Of a stretch of DNA of 34,315 bases, positions 1 to 7,659 are shown piece after piece; position 1 is the stretch's first letter; every line of letters begins with the position of its first letter. The translations under genes and the position numbers were made by a program. Source of the stretch: a bacterium (GTDB lineage: Bacteria > Vulcanimicrobiota > Vulcanimicrobiia > Vulcanimicrobiales > Vulcanimicrobiaceae); the NCBI GenBank assembly GCA_021805775.1, contig JAJZED010000020.1, forward strand, positions 1 through 34,315, read 5' to 3'. Below the pieces are notes generated by a model that saw nothing but the letters and a program-made list of their open reading frames with translations, was not told the DNA's origin and did no database searches.

Positions 1-62
1 TCTACGCGGCGAACCGCGTCTTTCTTGAATTCTTCGCTATAGGTCCGATTCTGCGTTTCCAT
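1..62 (-). CDS. IS3-family transposase OrfA, N-terminal fragment (runs off window)
   Basis: An ATG at 60-62 on the minus strand opens a frame of 20 codons that runs off the window. It reads METQNRTYSEEFKKDAV and continues. The pattern of a short polar start, then Y-S-E-E-F-K-x-x-A-V, is the signature start of the helix-turn-helix DNA-binding OrfA of IS3/IS911-type transposases. OrfA normally binds the element's terminal repeats and is fused to the DDE-catalytic OrfB by programmed frameshifting. The frame differs from that of the drmB read-through. Only the first fifth of the usual length of about 90-100 residues is visible, so the subgroup cannot be assigned. Confidence 0.72.
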   Translation of the reverse strand, partial: METQNRTYSEEFKKDAVRRV

Positions 63-126
63 GACACCTCATTGGCCGGATATTCGCCGGCTCTATCCAA
101 GTGTCCGGGAAACCGGGACAGCCTCA
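1..126 (-). mobile_element. Left end of an IS3-family insertion sequence (truncated by window edge)
   Basis: On the minus strand the sequence changes from drmB to an element beginning about position 126 with TGAGGCTGTCCCGG. This is followed by TTTCCCGGACA, so the end itself is nearly palindromic (TGTCC...GGACA). A transposase OrfA start follows about 64 bp further in. Ends that begin with TG and an OrfA start within about 100 bp are typical of the IS3 family. The other end, the target duplication and orfB lie outside the window. The exact junction could be anywhere in about 120-126. Its insertion replaces the natural 3' end of drmB. Confidence 0.75.
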
Positions 127-1891
127 GAATGCGGTTGTTGCATTCGCAGCTTGTCTCGGGGACAAAGAGGCAACTGTGGCAAGCAGCCCCGTGTTGCGTG
201 CCGTCATCATCGCTTGGTTCGTGCTCGGCGCAGAGTGGGTCCGAGCTGCAGAACATCGCGCGGCGCAGTGCTTCAGTGAGGACACGTTCGAACGTTGCGG
301 TCTCAGCCATCGCCACTAGTCCGCCGAGCGTTCCCTCTGAATCGGGTGCCGCAGTATAGATGAGAATACCCGCCATGGGATCTCCGCCGTTTTCATCGGC
401 GGCATAGATTCGCTCGCGCAACGATGCTGCGTTATAACCGCACTCCAACGCTACTTCGTTCATCAACGCGTGCGAGAGCGAATGGAGCAACACGTAGCGC
501 GTCGCTGGCCAGGCGCGCGGGCCGAACCGATGCAGCACGGCATCGCGGAGCCGTGCGATTCGCGGTTTCGTTTGCGCCGAAGCCTCCCACGCGCGCACAC
601 GCTCCTCGGGCAGTCGAAAAAAGAGGCCTTCGCCGCGAGATTCCACCGCCGGCACCCAATAGGTTGGGCCAACCGTTAGCGGCACGCGATGAACGGCTCC
701 GGGTTCATCGACGGCGGATGGATCGGGTGCGTCGATGCGAGCGAACGCAATCGAAGCGGTCGTCTCGCGCAGTCGCGTCGCTGCAACGACTTGCGCGATT
801 GACGTACTGTGGCGCGCCGGTATCGCGCGTTCGGCGATGGTGAAATCGGCGCCCTCCGTCGAAGCGGAGGGGTTGATAAATTGCAGCCACTCGGGGCGTC
901 TTAAGTCGGCGGCTTCGGCTTGTGAGCGCTCCCCGTTGCGTCGGCGTTCGATCGCCTGCCACAAGTCCGCGATCGAATGAGCGCGCAGCATTTCAAGCGT
1001 GGGATTGAACGTGAGGGCTTGTTCGAGCGTCGCTTCGTCGCGAATCGGAGGGATGTCGAGGTGAACCCAGAGCGTGTCGACATCGTCGTCAATCGCGCCG
1101 CCGGCACCGACGGGGATGAAGAGCGCGCTCAACGTGATACCAAACCAGGTATTCGAGGCGCCAAGTAAAAGCGGTTGTGCCGCTTCGCTACAGCGCTCGA
1201 AAGTTCGCAAATGGGGGTGCCGCCCGCGGCAGGCTGGCCGCTCTTTCGCCGTGCGATCGAAGGCTGCCGCAACGAACGCCGACGCCCCGCAGCCGTGACA
1301 CTTCACGAGTACTTCCGTGGAGCGCGTGCCGCTGCCGGGCTCGGTGAGCTCCAGCGTTCCGCCGCCCGCCGCGCATGGCTTATAGCCGTGCGCAAACTCT
1401 TGCCAGGGAAACTCATCGAGGTGGCCGTTGACGCAGGCCATCACAAAACGCGCGGGGACCGCCGAGGGCGCTTTCCCTTTTCCGCAACCGCGATGTTCGT
1501 AGCGCGCACGCTCGGGATGATATGCGTTCCCTTCGAAGGTGAAGAGCCCACCGTCGATCGTGGAGAGTATGTTGCAACGCATGCAGCGCATCCAGCGCGG
1601 GAACGGGATGACCGGAATCCCAACTTTCGCCCAGTCGTCGAGTGCGTTCCGCGTCTCTTCCTTCCAGGGCATCGCTACCAGCCGCACCACCTGCGGCCCC
1701 AGCGCCGCCTGGACGGCGGCGAGCAGGCGAGGCTCACTCGCCGTTTCCTCCGGGCGATCCCACGCCTGGAGCCCCGCAACCACGACGGCGAAGTTCGGGA
1801 GATCGACGAGCGCGCCGACACCGTATGCGTAGAGCATTTGGCTCGGGCGAATCGCGCCGACGCGCGGATGTAATGAGCTGTTAGCGCTCAT
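2..1891 (-). CDS. drmB: DrmB, DISARM DUF1998 protein, 3' end disrupted by an IS element
   Basis: DrmB works with the DrmA helicase in DISARM anti-phage defence; in studied systems DrmA and DrmB form the core complex. The start chosen is the ATG at 1891 (MSANSSLHPRVGAIRPSQ), which overlaps the drmA stop by 11 bp; an upstream in-frame ATG at 1993 would lie inside drmA. N-terminal Cys pairs (RCMRC, HRGCGKG, CHGCG) suggest a zinc site. The C-terminal DUF1998 region shows LHSLSHALMNE, ILIYTAAPDSEGTLGGL and CHSCLFVPETSCECNN. Just after this last motif, at about 126, the frame enters an IS3-family end and carries on without a stop for about 40 foreign codons to the window edge. About 588 residues are native. 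The family usually continues a short way past this motif, so probably only a short native tail is lost. Whether the product still functions is unknown. Confidence 0.88.
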   Translation of the reverse strand: MSANSSLHPRVGAIRPSQMLYAYGVGALVDLPNFAVVVAGLQAWDRPEETASEPRLLAAVQAALGPQVVRLVAMPWKEETRNALDDWAKVGIPVIPFPRWMRCMRCNILSTIDGGLFTFEGNAYHPERARYEHRGCGKGKAPSAVPARFVMACVNGHLDEFPWQEFAHGYKPCAAGGGTLELTEPGSGTRSTEVLVKCHGCGASAFVAAAFDRTAKERPACRGRHPHLRTFERCSEAAQPLLLGASNTWFGITLSALFIPVGAGGAIDDDVDTLWVHLDIPPIRDEATLEQALTFNPTLEMLRAHSIADLWQAIERRRNGERSQAEAADLRRPEWLQFINPSASTEGADFTIAERAIPARHSTSIAQVVAATRLRETTASIAFARIDAPDPSAVDEPGAVHRVPLTVGPTYWVPAVESRGEGLFFRLPEERVRAWEASAQTKPRIARLRDAVLHRFGPRAWPATRYVLLHSLSHALMNEVALECGYNAASLRERIYAADENGGDPMAGILIYTAAPDSEGTLGGLVAMAETATFERVLTEALRRAMFCSSDPLCAEHEPSDDDGTQHGAACHSCLFVPETSCECNNRILRLSRFPGHLDRAGEYPANEVSWKRRIGPIAKNSRKTRFAA

Positions 1892-4800
1892 CGTCGCCTT
1901 CGTCAAAATCTTCATCCTCGGCGTTGGGCGCAATGGTGGGGGCGCCGACACCCGTCGTGAGCCGATAGGGTTGTGCGTCGTCGATACTCGCATCGTCGAC
2001 GGCGAGCAAGAGGTTCACGTTGTGCTCGGTTTCGCGCAGAGAATTCGGCGCCGACCAACGGCCCCAGCGGCGTCGCCCCGGGCGTTCGAGCAGCGCTTTT
2101 CTTTTCGCCCCGCCGCCGTACGAGAGCGGTGCCTGATGGCGCAGCGCGCTACGTTGCCGGTCGAGCCAGATATCGAGCAACTCGTCGGCGCGGCGACGGA
2201 CCTCTGCTGCGACGCGCGGATCGGGATGTACGTGCGCGGCACGGCGTTCGATAACATCGACGACCGCGCGAACGCTGCGTTCGACGAGCGGTGCCATTTG
2301 CGCGGCTTCGTCGGGATTGAGCGACATTCCGAGCGGTAGGTGTGCGTTTTCGTGGCGGACGATTCCCACGATAATCGCGGTCAACGCGCGGTCGAGGGAG
2401 CGGCTCGAAAACGGCGTCAGCGAGAGCGGTTCGACTTGCCGATAAAATGTTGCGTGATCGAATTCGAAGCGCTCGTAGTGCGAAAGATCGCGTGGCCGCG
2501 CCCAGTTGTAGAGCGTAAAGACGATACCGGGTTTATTTCCCTCGCGCCCGATACGGCTGGTCGCTTGAATGTATTCCGCCGTGGATTTCGGCTGTCCGAC
2601 AACCATCATGAGTCCCAGGCGTGGTACGTCGACGCCGACGGAGACCATATTCGTTGCGAGGACGACATCGAAGGGGCCGTTAAAGCTGCTGCGCGCGCCG
2701 GGTGTAAAGCCGACGGTGAGCCCGTCAAGCGTTTTCGGAATCTCGCTCGAACTCATGCGGCTCGTCAGTTCTTTTACGGTCAACGATGTGGAGCGCTTCC
2801 CCAAACCGCGCGTTGCCGCCATCGAAAGGCGCTGTCGCACGTCGTCGTCGACGAGCCGGCGCATGCCGGCGAGTTCGCGAAGGGAGCTGAAATAATCGAG
2901 CATCGTCATATAGGGATCGGCTGCCTCGCCGTAAAGGTCGAAAACCTTCTGCGCGGCGGCAAGGATTGAAACCGACATGCGTGCCTCGGCAGCCTTCAGG
3001 CGCTGCCCGCGCGCACAAACACCGACATAGAGCCGGCCGGGCGCCGCTTGCGACGGTGGCGTCTCGTGCGCAAAAAACGTTTCGCCTGCGTCGAGCACCG
3101 GCGGTGGGAAGAGACTTAAGCGGCGAGCGAAAAGCGCGTTGGCCTGTGTCGCTGCGCGGCGAATGGTTGCCGTAGAGGCGACGACCTTCGGGCGGACGGT
3201 GATGCCGCCGATGCGCACCGACGCGAGATGGTCGATGGCGGTTTCGTAGAGGCCGGCGAGCGTTCCGAGCGGGCCGGAGATCAGGTGTAATTCGTCCTGA
3301 ATGATGAGATCCGGCGGGCGCAATCGATTGCATGCAACCGTTTTGTGAGGCGGCAAGGAGCCCGCCGCATTATGCCGGTCGTTCTCTTCGCATCCGGAGG
3401 AGCGGTCGAGATCGAGCGAGCGAAAGCCGTGCCGCTCGCAGCGCTGGTAGGTGCGCCCGAAGAGTAGATGCATCGGCCCGAGCCACGGCAGGCGCGCAAA
3501 CTTATCGATCGTCGCGATGAGGAACGCCGGTAAGAGCCGGTACACTTCTTCATCGGTTGTGACGACCGGAATTCCCTCACCGGGCGAGCGCTTCTGCGTG
3601 AAGGCACACGCGCCGAAGGGATCGGAGCAGTAGAGCAGCGAGCGCCAGCGCTGCTTATCGGGTTTTACATCGCGCCCAATTTGTAGCGTCGCGCCGCACC
3701 ATGGACAGGCGGCGAGTTGGAGCGGGTTGGCGTAGCCGCCGGTGTATCCGCCGCGCTGACGTGCGGCCTCGACCGCATCGAGCGAGCCCTTAAAATAATT
3801 CGGCGTCGTGTTCTGCCCGATCCAGAGGCCGAGGCGAAACGGCGTCGTTCCCCAACGCGTGTCGGCGACAGCCTTATCGCGGCGCAGTACCTCGCAAGCA
3901 CAGATGAGCGCCGAGGCACGGGCGAATTGCTGCGAAGTGAGGAGGCGCAACGTGTAGCGCATGAACACCGCGACGCCCTCGGAGCCGTCGAGCGGGCCAT
4001 CCTCGCTTTCGATCGTGCCTTGCAAGCGCCGGATCGCCAGCGTGAACGCAACGAGGCCGAGATAGGCCTCCGTTTTTCCGCCGCCCGTAGGGAAGAAGAG
4101 CAGATCGACGACGGCGTCGTCGCCGGATCGTTCGCGGTGGCGTGGATCGACGAGCGAAGGCAGATTGAGGCAGATGAATGCGAGCTGAAAGAGCCGCCAC
4201 GAGCGATTCGTCGGCTCGTCGGCGTTGCGAATGAACTCTTCGAGCGGCGGAACCGCGTCTCTCTCTTCGTCGGAAGTTGCCGCATCCGCGATGCTGCGAC
4301 GCTGCGCGATTGCAAGTTGCCGGATGCGCTGCTGCCACATGGCCTCGTTGGCAAAGCGAAACGCCTCGGCGGCGTCGGCATCGTTTGCCAGGATGGCGAT
4401 GCCTGCTTCAATGCGCGTTGCAATGGTTCGTGCTTGGGCGATTGCGTTGCGCGCGGCCTCTTCGTGCCCGGCGAGCCGATGCGCGGGATCGGCGATGCGT
4501 CGCTCCTGTGCGTCGATCCAGTCTCGGTAGGCGGTAACGATCGGTTGAAGCCGTTCGCGAAATCGTGCATCGGGCGTTGCGGCGAGCACGGCCATGTCGC
4601 GTTCGAGCGGCGCGAGCAATGGGTTCTCCGCGACATTCGGCTGGTCGGTACGCGCGAGTTCGTAGGTCGGAACGTTGCAGGTGGCGATCGACACGGCGCG
4701 GCGCTCCTCGCCGAGCGCGCGCTCGGCGCGAACCGCGACGCCGTGGCCGACTGCGAACTCGGGCGCGTCGCGATAGAGCATGGCGAGTTGCGCGCGCTCC

Positions 4801-5471
4801 CCATCGGTTTCGTTCTGCATCTGCTCGGAATGACTGCGCTCGAGAAAAATGGGGCGCCCACCGGGATCGCGGACAGTGAGTTTGGCTTGGAATAACCAGC
4901 GCTCGTCGGCATTTTTTTTCGTGGAAGTTTGCTCGTTGACGAGAAAGAGTGTTACCAGCCAACTGCCGTCGTCTCGCTGCCGAGCGCGTCCGCGAACGAC
5001 CACGGCAGATTGCTCGTCTACGGGCGCGGCCGCTTCGATGTCGCCTGCAACGAGCGGTAGGAGCGCGACGCCTTCGCGGGGATAGCGTTGCCACACCGAA
5101 AGCGTTTCCTTATCGGCATCGCTTCGTTCCTTGCGGTAATGCCCCCAGCTCGCGCGGACTTCGATCTCGGTTGCGCTCGCATCGACGACGAAACTCAAAC
5201 CAAGCGATGACGGGAAGAAGCCTACCGCAGCGCTGCGGTCGCTCTCCGCTCCTTCCTCGTCCTCGCCGTCAACGTTGCTTGCTTCGTCGAAGCGCGCCGG
5301 GTCGGTGCGAACATCGCGTGGCGCGAGCATGCCGACAAGGTAGCGATCTCGAATGTATGGTCTCGCGGGCAACGTCTCGCGCGGCCCAAATGCCGGCCCG
5401 TGGAGATCGCCGATTACGAGCCGCTCGAACTCATCACGGATTTGCCAGGGCGATGCAGCGGCAACAGCCAC
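1881..5471 (-). CDS. drmA: DrmA, DISARM superfamily 2 helicase
   Basis: The 1196-residue protein is the DISARM helicase, which in studied systems binds DNA together with DrmB. Visible motifs are Walker A PTGGGKT ending at K466-T467, a DELH Walker B box (D726-H729) within IIQDELHLISG, the coupling motif ASTATIRRA, and a helicase C domain with NMVSVGVDVPRLG and QATSRIGR near residue 970. A CPWCG/C zinc-like cluster lies between the two helicase halves. Length and motif order fit DrmA. The gene starts 2 nt after the stop of an XRE regulator gene and overlaps drmB by 11 bp, so the three are probably co-transcribed. No inactivating change was seen. Confidence 0.93.
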   Translation of the reverse strand: MAVAAASPWQIRDEFERLVIGDLHGPAFGPRETLPARPYIRDRYLVGMLAPRDVRTDPARFDEASNVDGEDEEGAESDRSAAVGFFPSSLGLSFVVDASATEIEVRASWGHYRKERSDADKETLSVWQRYPREGVALLPLVAGDIEAAAPVDEQSAVVVRGRARQRDDGSWLVTLFLVNEQTSTKKNADERWLFQAKLTVRDPGGRPIFLERSHSEQMQNETDGERAQLAMLYRDAPEFAVGHGVAVRAERALGEERRAVSIATCNVPTYELARTDQPNVAENPLLAPLERDMAVLAATPDARFRERLQPIVTAYRDWIDAQERRIADPAHRLAGHEEAARNAIAQARTIATRIEAGIAILANDADAAEAFRFANEAMWQQRIRQLAIAQRRSIADAATSDEERDAVPPLEEFIRNADEPTNRSWRLFQLAFICLNLPSLVDPRHRERSGDDAVVDLLFFPTGGGKTEAYLGLVAFTLAIRRLQGTIESEDGPLDGSEGVAVFMRYTLRLLTSQQFARASALICACEVLRRDKAVADTRWGTTPFRLGLWIGQNTTPNYFKGSLDAVEAARQRGGYTGGYANPLQLAACPWCGATLQIGRDVKPDKQRWRSLLYCSDPFGACAFTQKRSPGEGIPVVTTDEEVYRLLPAFLIATIDKFARLPWLGPMHLLFGRTYQRCERHGFRSLDLDRSSGCEENDRHNAAGSLPPHKTVACNRLRPPDLIIQDELHLISGPLGTLAGLYETAIDHLASVRIGGITVRPKVVASTATIRRAATQANALFARRLSLFPPPVLDAGETFFAHETPPSQAAPGRLYVGVCARGQRLKAAEARMSVSILAAAQKVFDLYGEAADPYMTMLDYFSSLRELAGMRRLVDDDVRQRLSMAATRGLGKRSTSLTVKELTSRMSSSEIPKTLDGLTVGFTPGARSSFNGPFDVVLATNMVSVGVDVPRLGLMMVVGQPKSTAEYIQATSRIGREGNKPGIVFTLYNWARPRDLSHYERFEFDHATFYRQVEPLSLTPFSSRSLDRALTAIIVGIVRHENAHLPLGMSLNPDEAAQMAPLVERSVRAVVDVIERRAAHVHPDPRVAAEVRRRADELLDIWLDRQRSALRHQAPLSYGGGAKRKALLERPGRRRWGRWSAPNSLRETEHNVNLLLAVDDASIDDAQPYRLTTGVGAPTIAPNAEDEDFDEGDDER

Positions 5472-5473
5472 GG

Positions 5474-5884
5474 TTAGGGCAGCCGCTTTGAGGTGCGCCC
5501 GGTTTTGGGCGGCTGTGCGCCGCCTAATTCCGCGAAGACCTTCACGAGGTGCTGCTTTCTCCTGCGCGTTTCGCGTGGCAACATGAGTGGAACGACGTCG
5601 CAGTCAAGTGCATCGGCGACGCGGACGATACGTTGAAATTTTGCACGACTCAGCCCCCCGCTTAAATCGCGGGACACGAGTGCTTTATCGGCGCCCAAAC
5701 GCGCAGCAAGTTCGCTCGAGGAGACGTGCGCTTCTTCCATCGCTCGGTGGATTTGATGTTCGAGTGAGAATACCGCCGCCATCTCCGTAATGCGCGCCGC
5801 TCGTTTAGTGGAGCTCGCTCGTACGCGCTCCATCAGGGTGGTCCCGCCACGGCGTCGATGTGTCGGTTTATTTGTCTCGGTCAT
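5474..5884 (-). CDS. XRE-type helix-turn-helix protein, likely antitoxin, in operon with drmA
   Basis: This is a 136-residue basic protein. A helix-turn-helix spans about residues 45-90: EEAHVSSSELAARLGADKALVSRDL, then a recognition-helix-like stretch, then VADALDCDVVPLML. This layout matches the small XRE/HigA-like antitoxins paired with RelE-fold toxins. It begins inside the end of the RelE-like gene (17 bp overlap) and ends 2 nt before drmA. The inferred role is to neutralise the toxin and repress the shared promoter at 6301-6330, which would also set drmA-drmB levels. It could instead be a dedicated DISARM regulator. Its long Arg/Lys-rich tail (residues about 105-136) is unusual for a plain antitoxin. 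Confidence 0.78.
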   Translation of the reverse strand: MTETNKPTHRRRGGTTLMERVRASSTKRAARITEMAAVFSLEHQIHRAMEEAHVSSSELAARLGADKALVSRDLSGGLSRAKFQRIVRVADALDCDVVPLMLPRETRRRKQHLVKVFAELGGAQPPKTGRTSKRLP

Positions 5885-6302
5885 AGTAGTGCAGGCCTTT
5901 CACCGCTCTATGGTAATCCTGATGCTGTCGCAGTGCGCGCTCGATCGCTCTGTCGCCACGCTTGTCGCGTCTTTGGCTCTGCTTTGCGTATGGTGGCCCG
6001 CAGACGATCCACGCGTTCGATCCGTCGGCGTGAAAGACTGGGTAACGCAATTTGCCGACCTTGATTGCGAGGATCAGCGGATCCCCCAACTCGACGTTGA
6101 GTTGGCTTGGCGACAAACGATCACCGAGTCGCAAGTTGCCCCACGCTTCGAGGCGAGCGAGAAACTCGATTTGGTTCGCTGCCGTCATGCGTTCGAATGC
6201 GTCGAGCCCAGGCATCTCTCCGTTGTCGTTCCAATACCACTCGAAGACGCGCTCCGCTCCTTCGTGGATCACGAGGTTCTCGATTGTTCGTCTCAGAGGC
6301 AT
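5868..6302 (-). CDS. RelE/HigB-like toxin (Gp49-like family)
   Basis: The 144-residue protein carries the late signature of HigB/Gp49-like RelE-fold toxins, which are ribosome-dependent mRNA endonucleases. It shows a helical stretch with FERMTAANQIEFLARLEAWG, then strands ILAIKVGKLRYPVF and NAWIVCGPPYAKQSQ, then a C-terminal helix RAIERALRQHQDYHR. The order toxin then XRE antitoxin with overlap supports a toxin-antitoxin pair. The ATG at 6302 has no Shine-Dalgarno sequence and overlaps the -10 box of the best promoter, so translation may really start at the GTG at 6272 (codon 11). Catalytic residues vary in this family and were not pinned down. Confidence 0.7.
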   Translation of the reverse strand: MPLRRTIENLVIHEGAERVFEWYWNDNGEMPGLDAFERMTAANQIEFLARLEAWGNLRLGDRLSPSQLNVELGDPLILAIKVGKLRYPVFHADGSNAWIVCGPPYAKQSQRRDKRGDRAIERALRQHQDYHRAVKGLHYYDRDK

Positions 6303-6330
6303 GATAGCACGCAGTTGATTCTAGTGTCAA
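6301..6330 (-). promoter_or_regulatory. Promoter of the RelE/XRE-drmA-drmB unit with overlapping palindromic operator
   Basis: Minus-strand TTGACA (6325-6330), an 18-nt spacer and TATCAT (6301-6306) make a near-consensus sigma-70 promoter. A palindrome GTTGATTCTAGTGTCAAC (6314-6331; arms GTTGA/TCAAC around CTAG) covers the -35 box and half the spacer, where an autorepressing antitoxin would bind. Transcription would begin near 6294, inside the annotated ATG of the toxin gene, favouring a downstream start. Confidence 0.6.
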
Positions 6331-6452
6331 CTTGCTCGTAGATCGATTGGCGCGATATGGTTCCGTCGACTCGTCGTCCATTCATGAATCGAGCCTATCC
6401 GAGCAGACTGCCAACTGGCTGGCACTATGCGGAGGTAATGGAAACTCTCATT

Positions 6453-6911
6453 TTAAGAGAATCCGGCGCCGACCAACTCGCGGCCCTCCGTCGGCGGACG
6501 CAGAACTATCTCGATGCTCCCACTGAGCGCTTCAATGATCTCCTGGGCACGCTGAAGCGTGATTCCATAGTACTCATGCCGCTCGTCGCGCGAGACGAGG
6601 CTTTCGTCTACGCCCAGCATGGAAGCTAGGTTGCGTTGAGAGACGCCGCTCGCGATGCGCAGGGCGATGAGAAGCCGGCCGACTTCCTGTAAATTCGAAA
6701 CTGCCTGAAAATCTCCGCGTCGCACGCTCTCGTACCATTCAACTTCTTCACGAAGCTGTAAATGGAACGAAACTTCTGCTTCGAGGACACGGCCGATTTG
6801 CTCGGCGCTGAGTCCCTCGCGTACCAACGCCTCCCGTTTTTCCTTAAGGTGGGCGTCGTCATCTTTGAGGCGGCGTACTGCCGTGTTGTAGGCTTTATCG
6901 GTTTTAATCAT
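6453..6911 (-). CDS. XRE-family helix-turn-helix protein with N-terminal coiled coil
   Basis: This is a 152-residue protein. Residues 1-60 are charged and helical (MIKTDKAYNTAVRRLK, then EKREALVREGLSAEQI), probably a coiled-coil dimer or partner-binding arm. Residues about 75-140 are an XRE HTH: VGRLLIALRIASGVSQRNLASMLG, then VDESLVSRDERHEYYGITLQRA. It overlaps the upstream nucleotidyltransferase-like gene by 8 bp, so the two form a coupled pair. The small size and two-gene layout with a strong private promoter suggest the regulator or antitoxin half of a toxin-antitoxin-like module. A free-standing transcription factor is the alternative. Confidence 0.75.
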   Translation of the reverse strand: MIKTDKAYNTAVRRLKDDDAHLKEKREALVREGLSAEQIGRVLEAEVSFHLQLREEVEWYESVRRGDFQAVSNLQEVGRLLIALRIASGVSQRNLASMLGVDESLVSRDERHEYYGITLQRAQEIIEALSGSIEIVLRPPTEGRELVGAGFS

Positions 6912-7473
6912 GGCGTTGGTGCTCCCGAATAATTTTCACGATGCCTTTTTGTCGGCCTGTATCCCGCTCGCGACGAAAGGCAGCCGGGAACTGCAACTCG
7001 TTCCCGTGTTCGTCGCGGATTCCGGAACTCGTCGTGCGAGCGTTTGCGTGCGGATAGAGCTCCACGCGGTATATGTGCCACATCGGTAACTGGAGTTTGG
7101 TGGAAGAATGGTCTGGGCGTCGCGCGGATGACGCCCACGTCCAACAGCGATGCGGATCGAGTTCATTGAGTGCCTGCTGAAGATCGCCCGTTGCAAGCTC
7201 CATGAGTTTGCACTCGAAATAACCGTCGATATCGTTTGGTTTCGGCTTATTTTCGACGAACGAGCCGTCGATGAAAATGTTCGTGACGCCCACTTGCCAC
7301 AACTGGTCGACAAGAATACGAAGGTTTTGTGCGAGTTGCTTCCGGGTCTTCGTCGCCCAGGACTCGCCGGGAACGCCCACGACAAGGTGAGAGTTTTCTA
7401 GCTCATCGAGCGTCAGTTCGTAGTCTCCGGGCGGCAGTAGCCCGTCCGAATTAAACGGCGGTATTTCCGGCAC
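6904..7473 (-). CDS. Nucleotidyltransferase-like protein (resembles DUF6932), partner of XRE protein
   Basis: A GTG start at 7473 is chosen because AGGAGG ends 4 nt upstream (7478-7483) and the promoter at 7493-7521 makes the more upstream ATG at 7512 untranscribed. The 189-residue product begins VPEIPPFNSDGLLPPG, a start I associate with DUF6932 proteins. It contains IFIDGSFVENKPKPNDIDGY, which fits the nucleotidyltransferase pattern G-S-x(n)-D-x-D of MNT-type enzymes. The C-terminal stretch FRRERDTGRQKGIVKI is the other recognisable conserved piece. Such proteins occur as halves of toxin-antitoxin or abortive-infection pairs, where they may nucleotidylate a partner or tRNA. The activity here is inferred. 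The XRE gene follows with 8 bp overlap. Confidence 0.7.
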   Translation of the reverse strand: MPEIPPFNSDGLLPPGDYELTLDELENSHLVVGVPGESWATKTRKQLAQNLRILVDQLWQVGVTNIFIDGSFVENKPKPNDIDGYFECKLMELATGDLQQALNELDPHRCWTWASSARRPDHSSTKLQLPMWHIYRVELYPHANARTTSSGIRDEHGNELQFPAAFRRERDTGRQKGIVKIIREHQRHD

Positions 7474-7492
7474 AGCCCCTCCTGGTAAGGCT

Positions 7493-7521
7493 AGAATAGG
7501 CGCGTATGACATATAAGTCAA
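7493..7521 (-). promoter_or_regulatory. Promoter for the nucleotidyltransferase-like/XRE pair
   Basis: Minus-strand TTGACT (7516-7521), a 17-nt spacer and TATTCT (7493-7498), placing the start about 14 nt before the GTG with a strong AGGAGG between. The -35 box sits inside an AT-rich imperfect inverted repeat (ATATA...TATAT, about 7511-7527), a plausible site for the XRE partner. Confidence 0.6.
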
Positions 7522-7659
7522 GTATATTGGCTCGCTCGTACAACCCGCGGGCGGCGAAAAGCACTGTGCCAGGCATATGGCATAGTGCCGCTCTTCCATA
7601 TCGGTGCGACGCCATATTTGTTAGGCGTTGGCGCAGTCTAGCAATCGAAGGAGAACAAT

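Noticed and set aside
3717-4895. 392-residue plus-strand and 415-residue minus-strand frames inside drmA
   Set aside because: Shadow frames of drmA, which has complete helicase motifs.
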